This document shows, in pieces, positions 57,877 through 64,000 of a stretch of 64,000 nucleotides of DNA. The position numbers and the translations under genes are program-made. This DNA is from Campylobacter concisus (GTDB lineage Bacteria; Campylobacterota; Campylobacteria; Campylobacterales; Campylobacteraceae), in assembly GCF_003048835.2 (NCBI RefSeq), contig NZ_CP060705.1, forward strand, positions 1,054,001 through 1,118,000. Reading direction: 5' to 3'. Under the pieces are notes generated by a model. It was not told where the DNA came from. It did no database searches and saw only the letters and a list, made by a program, of their open reading frames with translations. Each line of letters begins with the position of its first letter. Position 1 is the stretch's first letter.

Positions 57877-58116
57877 TCATACTCTGGCTCTTCTTTGCTC
57901 TTCTTCGTCGATCTGACACACTACTTCGTCGTCGTGCCATATCATGCACCCAAGGGAGTCTAAGTATTCAACCATTAGCCTAACACTGCTTTTTAAAAAC
58001 GAGAGCTCTCTATCACTTATGTTTGCAAGCTCTCTTGACTCTAGTGGGAGCGGAGCTTTAATTAGCTCATTCATTATTTCATTTGCTCTCTCAAATTTAT
58101 TATAATCTCTATTCAT
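57877..58116 (-). CDS. Unknown small acidic protein
   Basis: 79 residues, helical, with central LPLESRELANISDRELSFLK and C-terminal GCMIWHDDEVVCQIDEEEQR. No TM. First of a run of four small leftward genes (57877-58954) with 10-11 base gaps, probably one operon. Function unknown. Confidence 0.5.
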   Translation of the reverse strand: MNRDYNKFERANEIMNELIKAPLPLESRELANISDRELSFLKSSVRLMVEYLDSLGCMIWHDDEVVCQIDEEEQRRARV

Positions 58117-58127
58117 GCTTGTCCCTT

Positions 58128-58502
58128 TTATGGCAATTTAAAACCTATTGCATAAATCGGATACACATTCTCTAGAAACCCACTTTTAGCCAAGGTTTCT
58201 CTTATTTCCTTGTATGTATGCCTGCGATCATCATATTTGATCCAGCCACCTTCAATATCTTTTTTCTCAAAATACCAATACACTTCATCCATATTGATGT
58301 AGTTTTTTTCCACATACTCCTGATTTAGTGCCATGTTATTGAGATAATCGCTTGCTGGTTCGGCTAATTCCATCTCATAGTAATATTCACCATCTCTTGA
58401 TTTATAAAAATTTACTACTCTATAGATAGACTCGGTTTTATCAAGTGGTCTATCCATGTCCTTTTTTAGGACTATTCTGTCATTTGATTTAAATTTTTGC
58501 AT
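58128..58502 (-). CDS. Unknown 124-residue protein
   Basis: Soluble protein with a beta-like N-terminal half (NDRIVLKKDMDRPLDKTESIY) rich in Tyr/Asp/Glu. AAGGAG precedes the ATG. No family recognised. Same operon as its small neighbours. Confidence 0.55.
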   Translation of the reverse strand: MQKFKSNDRIVLKKDMDRPLDKTESIYRVVNFYKSRDGEYYYEMELAEPASDYLNNMALNQEYVEKNYINMDEVYWYFEKKDIEGGWIKYDDRRHTYKEIRETLAKSGFLENVYPIYAIGFKLP

Positions 58503-58512
58503 TTTAGACTCC

Positions 58513-58752
58513 TTAATTATTTAAGTTTGCTAGTAAATTTGACTTTTCGTCTTCTATGCTCTTAATTACATCTTCTTTATTTGTAATTTCGCAACCAAAC
58601 TCGTCTGCTAGCTCAATTATGTACTTTTGAAGCCTAGCACATTCGGCTATGACTTCTTCGCTGTCGTCATCCAAATCCCCTAACCATTTGCATTCTTTTA
58701 ACGCCTTTAGCGTCATTTCATGCCTGCAGTAGCTCATAAATATCTCTCTCAT
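58513..58752 (-). CDS. Unknown small acidic protein
   Basis: 79 residues, acidic (WLGDLDDDSEEVIAECARL), mostly helical. GGAG lies before the ATG (58752); ATG 58737 (MSYCRHEM) is an alternative start. No family recognised; acidic composition would also suit a DNA-mimic, which is only a guess. Confidence 0.5.
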   Translation of the reverse strand: MREIFMSYCRHEMTLKALKECKWLGDLDDDSEEVIAECARLQKYIIELADEFGCEITNKEDVIKSIEDEKSNLLANLNN

Positions 58753-58762
58753 CTTCTACTCC

Positions 58763-58954
58763 TTATCTATTTTCTCTTATATTTTGCTCTATAACATCTT
58801 TTGTGGCTCTTAGTGACTCACAAAATGATGTAAACTCGGTCTTTTCGCCTTTATTGTAGGTAACATAAACTACGTTAGTTGTGTTCGTGTCGTTTAACAT
58901 GGCTTCGTATACCACACCATTTCTTTGCATCGATATATGCTTTTTCATCGCCAT
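58763..58954 (-). CDS. Unknown 63-residue protein
   Basis: Predicted small beta-alpha protein (VVYEAMLNDTNTTNVVYVTYN, then SFCESLRATKDVIEQN). GGAAAG precedes ATG 58954. A second frame (58875-59003) covers its first third in another phase. Confidence 0.45.
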   Translation of the reverse strand: MAMKKHISMQRNGVVYEAMLNDTNTTNVVYVTYNKGEKTEFTSFCESLRATKDVIEQNIRENR

Positions 58955-59003
58955 TTATCTTTCCGTATTGACTAAGTAGGTTAATTATGCTGTTTGCTTT
59001 CAT
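58875..59003 (-). CDS. 42-residue leader ORF or gene remnant
   Basis: ATG 59003 after GAAAGGATA, the same ribosome site form as at 36755, and at the same distance from the hairpin block as that gene. The frame (MKANSIINLLSQYGKING ... RHEHN) ends within the next gene in another phase. It could be a leader peptide coupling translation to the 58954 gene, or the stump of a lost gene. Confidence 0.35.
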   Translation of the reverse strand: MKANSIINLLSQYGKINGDEKAYIDAKKWCGIRSHVKRHEHN

Positions 59004-59029
59004 CTCTTATCCTTTCTTTTTATAATAAG

Positions 59030-59064
59030 ATTATATCCAAAATAAACTTAATAAATAATAAAAT
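59030..59064 (-). promoter_or_regulatory. Promoter of the 58-kb small-gene operon with recurrent AT motif
   Basis: TATAAT at 59035-59030 with ATTTTATTATTTATTA just upstream (minus strand). The motif 59044-59064 is identical over 21 bases to the one at the parA promoter (37676-37696), with matching distance to TATAAT. Confidence 0.55.
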
Positions 59065-59179
59065 AATAAATAATAGAATATCATATAATTAAAATATTCA
59101 GTAGTAAAAAAATAATCTATGAAATAAAAATAATAAAAAAATACAAACATAATATTTAAGCATTTTTTTAAGTTACATT

Positions 59180-59237
59180 ATGCTTTTTTTCTTCCCCCTT
59201 TTTAAATTTTACACATCGCTTTTAGCGATGCTACTAT
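59180..59237. repeat. Leader hairpin block, copy 2
   Basis: 58 bp nearly identical to 36918-36974. Core hairpin CATCGC-TTTTA-GCGATG (59214-59230), with the same C/T tract on the left and CTACTAT on the right. The single change in the loop (G to A) leaves the stem intact. Confidence 0.8.
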
Positions 59238-59240
59238 ATT

Positions 59241-59334
59241 GCGGGGCGTTGCGGGGTATCCCCGCTTAATACCATAAAGAGCCGAGACCTAGGCTCGGCT
59301 CTGGCGTTCCAGCACTCTAGTGCAGGTCGCCTGC
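59241..59334. other. String of GC-rich tandem hairpins
   Basis: Five consecutive perfect stems in an otherwise AT-rich element: GCGGGG-TAT-CCCCGC (59251-59265, with another GCGGGG just before at 59241); AGAGCCGAG with 7-base loop and CTCGGCTCT (59278-59302); CTGG-CGTT-CCAG (59301-59312); GCACT-CT-AGTGC (59312-59323); GCAGG-TCG-CCTGC (59322-59334). Neighbouring stems share end bases, so they would stack or compete. This looks like a folded single-strand DNA or RNA element. No ORF covers it. Confidence 0.8.
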
Positions 59335-59340
59335 CATAAA

Positions 59341-60177
59341 TTTCGGACAATTTGTAAAAATAAATTTACTCAACAATGCGTCAAACTCCCACACAAAGGG
59401 GATAAACATCACTTTATCAATACTTATTTAAAGCTTAAAGTCTAAAAACCATAGCTTTATCCTGACTAGCCAAATCCTGAACTATTGACGAGAAAATGTA
59501 AAATTTCTTACTACTTAAAAGCCTTACAAATGCCGATACAAAGGGGCTAAACCTAACTTCATCAATACTTACTTAAAGCTTAAAGTCTAAAAAGCAGATG
59601 GCTTGCATTCGATTACGGCTCATAAAATTTCGGACAATTTGTAAAAATAAATTTACTCAACAATGCGTCAAACTCCCACACAAAGGGGATAAACATCACT
59701 TTATCAATACTTATTTAAAGCTTAAAGTCTAAAAACCATAGCTTTATCCTGACTAGCCAAATCCTGAACTATTGACGAGAAAATGTAAAATTTCTTACTA
59801 CTTAAAAGCCTTACAAATGCCGATACAAAGGGGCTAAACCTAACTTCATCAATACTTACTTAAAGCTTAAAGTCTAAAAAGCAGATGGCTTGCATTCGAT
59901 TACGGCTCATAAAATTTCGGACAATTTGTAAAAATAAATTTACTCAACAATGCGTCAAACTCCCACACAAAGGGGATAAACATCACTTTATCAATACTTA
60001 TTTAAAGCTTAAAGTCTAAAAACCATAGCTTTATCCTGACTAGCCAAATCCTGAACTATTGACGAGAAAATGTAAAATTTCTTACTACTTAAAAGCCTTA
60101 CAAATGCCGATACAAAGGGGCTAAACCTAACTTCATCAATACTTACTTAAAGCTTAAAGTCTAAAAAGCAGATGGCT
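59341..60177. repeat. 2.9 tandem copies of a 287-bp repeat with six internal sub-repeats
   Basis: Copies start at 59341, 59628 and 59915 (period exactly 287), the last missing about 24 bp. By eye they are identical. Each contains two diverged copies of a segment of about 56 bp that starts ACAAAGGGG and ends TTAAAGCTTAAAGTCTAAAAA (split in two here: TTAAAGCTTAAAG and TCTAAAAA), starting at 59393, 59538, 59680 and so on: six in all, spaced 145 and 142. No ORF of size. It ends 5 bases before the stop of the primase-like gene. Confidence 0.92.
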
Positions 60178-60182
60178 GTTTT

Positions 60183-61421
60183 TTATCGTGTCTTAGATGA
60201 TCTTTCGTAGTCTTTTTCAATTTTTGCGTTTATCAAGTTAAGTCGCTTATAGCCTTCTCTCATTCCCTGTAATGTCTTGATCTTTGGTTCTATTTCTCTA
60301 AATTTTTCAATATTAAGGGCGTATAGGTCTTTTATTTTACTTTTCTTAGCATCTGGCTCGAGAAAGTCGTATTTCTTTGACAAATACTCAACTTGCCGAG
60401 AAAACTCCTTTAAAGGCTTTGTTATGCTGTCGAGACTAATTTTATTACTACTTATACCTAATGCTGTGCCTGCTACCAAATCATCATTAAAGTCCTTTAG
60501 GATTGGTTTGGCTGATCTCGCATTTGGTACTATTTCTAGTATCGCTTTTGTAAATTCTTTGCCACGTTCGTCATTATCAAATCCTAGTACAACTCCTGCA
60601 TTTGGTGCCAGCTTTGTCAATGCTTTTATGACTTCCTTTTGCGTTGCCGATATTTGACCATTTGTTGAGCATAGGAGTGTTTCTTTTAAATTTACGTCTT
60701 TTATTTCACAATATGATAATGTATCTATCATGCTCTCACAGATTACAATATTTTTAAAATCCTTTGGATTCTTGTGTGCTTCGTCTGCCTTGAGTATTTC
60801 AAGCCCCTTTATTCCATTGCAGAGCTGTTTTATTGGCTTAGCGTATGCCTTTCCTTGCTGATCCTGCGTTAAAGGCTTCGATAAGTAGCTTATATATCCT
60901 GTCTGCTTTAGAAATTCTCTTTTGCCACTGCTTAGTTCTAATACACTTAATGTATATGTTGGCACTATTGCATTCTTAAATTTTTCATCCTGCTTGAGGC
61001 TACTAAATTTTATCAGGATATCGCTTTTAATTTTTCTTTTGCTAGTCAAAAACGAGTTTTCATCTATCTTATTTAATTTTTTAAATTTTTCTACTATAAT
61101 ACTATCATTTTCTTTTTGTTTTATTATTTTTTTAGTATTGTTTTTTAATGTCTTTACATCGTTTATTATATTTTCATCTATTAAATCTTTTATTGATACG
61201 CCACGATTTTTGGCGAAATTATAAATATTTCCCCTATCATTATCATCGCTTGGGTTAAAGTATAAATAGTGTCCGTTGCTTTTTCTCGTTATGATAATTG
61301 TATCGGAGTTGTTGTTTGTGAGTGTCTTGTAATTTTGGCTACTTTTCTCTCGTTTTTCAAAGTAGCCATTATTCTTTAAAATTTCATCTAGTGGGAGTTC
61401 GACTAAATTTTCTTTGTTCAT
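60183..61421 (-). CDS. TOPRIM-domain primase-like protein
   Basis: 412 residues. N-terminal region HYLYFNPSDDNDRGNIYNFAKNRG corresponds to the CHC2-like/DUF3991 part without zinc cysteines; TOPRIM follows with Glu in VICESMIDTLSY and DxD in VLGFDNDERGKEF. Related proteins are plasmid primases or the primase half of mobilisation proteins. The C-terminal 120 residues are helical and charged. It overlaps trbM-like gene by 4 bases. The sequence near its 3' end reads straight into the 287-bp repeats. Confidence 0.78.
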   Translation of the reverse strand: MNKENLVELPLDEILKNNGYFEKREKSSQNYKTLTNNNSDTIIITRKSNGHYLYFNPSDDNDRGNIYNFAKNRGVSIKDLIDENIINDVKTLKNNTKKIIKQKENDSIIVEKFKKLNKIDENSFLTSKRKIKSDILIKFSSLKQDEKFKNAIVPTYTLSVLELSSGKREFLKQTGYISYLSKPLTQDQQGKAYAKPIKQLCNGIKGLEILKADEAHKNPKDFKNIVICESMIDTLSYCEIKDVNLKETLLCSTNGQISATQKEVIKALTKLAPNAGVVLGFDNDERGKEFTKAILEIVPNARSAKPILKDFNDDLVAGTALGISSNKISLDSITKPLKEFSRQVEYLSKKYDFLEPDAKKSKIKDLYALNIEKFREIEPKIKTLQGMREGYKRLNLINAKIEKDYERSSKTR

Positions 61422-61654
61422 TGTTTAGGACATAATTTTAAAAAGTTCTCACGCTTCTTTGCTTGTTTGTGTGGTTTTTTGTCTGTTATCGAAAAATATT
61501 TTTTAAGTGCTGGAGCACATTCGCTCGGTCTTGTTGGGCTTGATAAGCACAATAATGCTTCGCATGCCAGCTTTGCATCTCCTGTTATTTCCTGTGCTAC
61601 TGCACTACCTGCAAACATTGTTATGGCAACAATACTTAAAACTATTTTTTTCAT
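61418..61654 (-). CDS. trbM: TrbM/KikA-like secreted protein
   Basis: 78 residues with signal peptide (VLSIVAITMFAGSAVAQ) and the TrbM pattern ACEALLCLSSPTRPSECAPAL, four cysteines. Conjugation accessory protein in the periplasm, usually next to TrbJ/VirB5, as here (9 bases). GGAGTAG lies before the ATG. Confidence 0.85.
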   Translation of the reverse strand: MKKIVLSIVAITMFAGSAVAQEITGDAKLACEALLCLSSPTRPSECAPALKKYFSITDKKPHKQAKKRENFLKLCPKQ

Positions 61655-61663
61655 TTCTACTCC

Positions 61664-62650
61664 TTATTTAAAAAATACAAATTTTGGAAGCCCTAGCTCA
61701 TCTTTTGGCATTTGCTTTGTTTCTGGGTCAAATATTGCATCATTTCGCTTATATTCAACAACTTTTTGGTTAAAGCTATCTGGTGTTAAATCTCTAGCAT
61801 TATCGTCTTTCATGGCTTGTCTGCTCGATGCCATTGCGCTGGTGTAATTGATATTTAGCTCATATTGCTGTTGCATATTTTCTAAAATTTTAAGCAGTAT
61901 AGTATTCGTTAATGCTTGAGCCTGCTTTTGATTATTAGCCTTATTTAATTGTTTGGATAGCTGTTTTAAATCATCTCTCATTCTATCTCTTGTATACTCT
62001 TTCGTTTTATCACCATTATGAAATGTGTCTTCAAATGCTAATAAATTGTTTGTTTTCTCTATATTATCCCTCTCTTGCAAAAACCTTTCCGCATTTTTAA
62101 TATTACTGATCTGTGCCTGATAGTTTGCTCGTTCTATTGGGTCAACTGCCTTATTCATTTTTTGAGTTAATTCTTCTATGCTCTTGCTTATATTTGCTCC
62201 ATCACGTAGTGCAAATGTACATCTATTTAGCTTATTTGCTAGTTTATTGCCTGATGCTTTTACTGAGTGACTAAAAAATTGGCTGTTTTGTTCTAAGAAT
62301 GAGCAGGCTGTCTTAACTCTTGCTATATCCCCCATTATGTCTTTTGGCAAATTTTTTACATCTTCGTATATGCTTTGCATTTGCGCTATTAAACTTTGTG
62401 CATCGCCTAATATCTCATAAACGCTGTTCATATCTACACCAAGCTCTTGCATTTGTTTCTCGAAATTTAGTGTATCTTTAACCATTTGCTCATATTGTTT
62501 GATCTGTTCTGCATAGTCTTTCAGTGTTTGGGTGTATCCCATAACTTGTTGGGCTATCGCGGCTACGTCAATAGTTGGTATACCGCTAGCATTAACACTA
62601 CTTAAAAATAGTGAGGATGCTACGGCAACTGATATAATCATTCTTTTCAT
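61664..62650 (-). CDS. VirB5/TrbJ-like T4SS protein
   Basis: 328 residues with signal peptide (IISVAVASSLFLSSVNAS), helical throughout, with the TrbJ-type opening IPTIDVAAIAQQVMGYTQTLKDY (split by V) and YEQMVKDTLNFEKQM. VirB5 caps or aids the pilus. It stands 7 kb from the main virB operon, explaining the missing virB5 there. Confidence 0.85.
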   Translation of the reverse strand: MKRMIISVAVASSLFLSSVNASGIPTIDVAAIAQQVMGYTQTLKDYAEQIKQYEQMVKDTLNFEKQMQELGVDMNSVYEILGDAQSLIAQMQSIYEDVKNLPKDIMGDIARVKTACSFLEQNSQFFSHSVKASGNKLANKLNRCTFALRDGANISKSIEELTQKMNKAVDPIERANYQAQISNIKNAERFLQERDNIEKTNNLLAFEDTFHNGDKTKEYTRDRMRDDLKQLSKQLNKANNQKQAQALTNTILLKILENMQQQYELNINYTSAMASSRQAMKDDNARDLTPDSFNQKVVEYKRNDAIFDPETKQMPKDELGLPKFVFFK

Positions 62651-62676
62651 TATTTTTTCCCTTTTTTACTCATTTT

Positions 62677-63981
62677 TTATAAGCTCCTGCTTTGTTCTTG
62701 GTCTTTTTCTTTTGTCTTATTTAGTATTTTTTCCTTACTCTGCGCTAAACTATCATTAACTTTTTTATAAAATTTAGGATAACTATTTTTAAAATTTGGC
62801 GTTTCTTTCTCTACTTCATTCAACATTTTGTTTAATTTTTCGTATCCTTTTACATCAAGCCCTTTTTTAATTTCTTTTTCATACGTTGTTTTTAGTTTTG
62901 CGTAGTTTGCATGTTCGTTTTCTAATTCTTTTAAACCGCCCTTGACTTCTTTGCGTTGTTTATAAACTTCTTTAACCAGATCCCCAACTGCATCTTTAAA
63001 TTTGGGACTATCAAAGGCTAGTTCTAGCTTTTCTTGTCGCTGGCGTTCTTTTGTTTCGCTTTCTTCTTTGCCCTGTCGCATCATCATTTCTAGACTTCTA
63101 TCCATCTCCTGCAGAGCAGTCATTATGTCTTTTATATCGCCACTATTCATCAGATTGTCAATTGATTTTTGAAAATTGGCTTCAAGCCTAGATTGTTCAT
63201 CTCTTAATTTTTCAAGCTCTTTTTCGTGCTGGTTTTCCAGCTCATCAGCTTTCCTGCTCCAGTCTTCTTGTTCTGCTTCTCTTTCTTGTGAATGTGTTGT
63301 TGTAATTGTGGCATCCTGCTTGGCTTCATTTTTATTCTCTAGCTCAGCTTCTTTTGCCTTGATCTGCTCATCTATCTTTTCTTTTTCTTTTAAAATTTCA
63401 AGGCTACTTTTAAGGGTGTCATTACCATCTATTTCATTCAGCTTATCGCTTACAAAGTCTCTCTTTTCTTTTGGACTTTTAAATTCATTAAACTCAGCTT
63501 CTTTTGCCTTGATCTGCTCATCTATCTTTTCTTTTTCTTCTAGGGTATTAACGGCTTCATTCAAATTCTTATTTAATTTTAATTCTGCTGTTTCAAAAAT
63601 AAATTTACGATTTATATCTTGGATTGTGTATTCTTTTTCATTGTCGAAGTTCTCTTTCAAATCCATATCCATTTCTCTTATCGTGAGTGTTTTAATTTTG
63701 TTGAGATCTTCTGCACTTATGTCTGTTTTATAGATATTGTTAATAGCTTCTCTTACTTCATTATCGTCGTTGCTACCATAAGCTGTATAAAATTCTCTGG
63801 CACATGCTACTGCACCTGTTTCGTTGCTTTTAAAAATTCCTGTGTTATCGATAGCTTCTTTGCATGTTAGCACCTGCTCTTTTACACTGCTTTGTTTTAA
63901 TTCTTCGGATGGCATCACCATTTCTTGCTCTTTTAGATAACTCCATTCAGCCAATTGATCTTGAGTTAGCTCTTCTGCCAT
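62677..63981 (-). CDS. Long charged coiled-coil protein with internal duplication
   Basis: 434 residues, Glu/Lys-rich coiled coil for most of its length, no signal peptide or TM. KEKIDEQIKAKEAE occurs twice, 50 residues apart, and the DNA is identical over 47 bp (63343-63389 and 63493-63539). GGAAAGAAA precedes the ATG. Cotranscribed with virB5. Resembles MobA/Tra-type accessory coiled-coil proteins only in composition. Confidence 0.6.
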   Translation of the reverse strand: MAEELTQDQLAEWSYLKEQEMVMPSEELKQSSVKEQVLTCKEAIDNTGIFKSNETGAVACAREFYTAYGSNDDNEVREAINNIYKTDISAEDLNKIKTLTIREMDMDLKENFDNEKEYTIQDINRKFIFETAELKLNKNLNEAVNTLEEKEKIDEQIKAKEAEFNEFKSPKEKRDFVSDKLNEIDGNDTLKSSLEILKEKEKIDEQIKAKEAELENKNEAKQDATITTTHSQEREAEQEDWSRKADELENQHEKELEKLRDEQSRLEANFQKSIDNLMNSGDIKDIMTALQEMDRSLEMMMRQGKEESETKERQRQEKLELAFDSPKFKDAVGDLVKEVYKQRKEVKGGLKELENEHANYAKLKTTYEKEIKKGLDVKGYEKLNKMLNEVEKETPNFKNSYPKFYKKVNDSLAQSKEKILNKTKEKDQEQSRSL

Positions 63982-64000
63982 TTTCTTTCCTTAAACGATA

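Noticed and set aside
59241..59334. Retron msr-msd or tRNA-like gene
   Set aside because: No reverse transcriptase gene in the window and no cloverleaf; hairpins are too short and adjacent for a tRNA.
59341..60177. CRISPR array or insertion sequence
   Set aside because: Units of 287 bp are identical throughout with no variable spacers, no cas genes nearby, no terminal inverted repeats and no transposase frame.
63176..63733. Rightward 185-codon Ser/Phe-rich frame
   Set aside because: Antisense of the Glu/Lys coiled-coil gene; composition is the expected complement, so not a gene.
34201..64000. Whole element as a prophage
   Set aside because: No capsid, tail, terminase or integrase genes; gene content is conjugative-plasmid type.

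Overview
The window reads as a Campylobacter chromosome (probably a C. concisus-like species; genus from gene content and order, species only a guess). A densely packed housekeeping part (about 1-34,200) joins a visibly more AT-rich, plasmid-like conjugative element (about 34,200 to beyond 64,000). The AAATTT-rich coding style, the order aroB-mscS-mtaB-ftsH-like (also found in Helicobacter, from memory), and the clpB / ctp-purC-purS-purQ-plsC neighbourhood all point to Campylobacterales. I see no tRNA, rRNA, CRISPR array or insertion sequence.

Housekeeping part. It starts with the N-terminal half of htpG (Hsp90), then a 735-base gene-poor spacer. Next is a leftward cluster: mog, an FtsH-like AAA protein whose zinc-protease motif is lost, mtaB, mscS, aroB and a TrkA-C protein. 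A leftward Mla/Mce-type lipid transport operon follows (MlaE permease, MlaF ATPase, MlaD, PqiC-like lipoprotein). Rightward tgt and a CorA-like gene face leftward clpB. Rightward come a S41 protease, purC, purS, purQ, an SH3/membrane protein and plsC. Leftward again are ilvI-ilvH-lpxD, and then an overlapping chain that reads from a flavin reductase (34,189) down to mnmH (26,404) through a coiled-coil protein, a methyltransferase, a YkgJ protein, a TPR protein, trpC and a HIT protein. Both heat-shock genes (htpG, clpB) carry HAIR-like inverted repeats in their promoters, suggesting shared HspR-type control.

Element. It opens with a rightward Rep_3 initiator gene only about 90 bases from the last chromosomal gene. 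Nearly everything else is leftward: small unknown genes, ParA, an EcoRI-family adenine methyltransferase without a visible nuclease, SSB, a type IA topoisomerase, a P-loop kinase-like protein, VirB6, an ArdC-like protein, then a contiguous virB2-B3-B4-B7-B8-B9-B10-x-B11-mobC-virD4 operon. VirB5/TrbJ, a TrbM-like protein and a TOPRIM primase-like protein lie apart at the right end with a long coiled-coil protein. A rightward relaxase gene sits divergently from virB2 behind a strong pair of hairpins (candidate oriT), but it is broken by four frame changes, all at or beside A-runs. A RelE/ParE-type toxin is also frameshifted at an A/T run. The element therefore looks conjugation-derived but possibly no longer self-transmissible.

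Most unusual structure. At 59,180-60,177 a duplicated leader-hairpin block is followed by a string of GC-rich tandem hairpins and then 2.9 copies of a 287-bp direct repeat. Each 287-bp unit holds two diverged copies of a conserved segment of about 56 bp, so six in all at 142-145 bp spacing, and the array ends directly at the primase-like gene. I infer an origin, single-strand initiation site or repeated RNA locus, but the sequence alone does not decide. Promoter-proximal AT motifs and the hairpin block recur at several operons of the element, implying a common element-encoded control.
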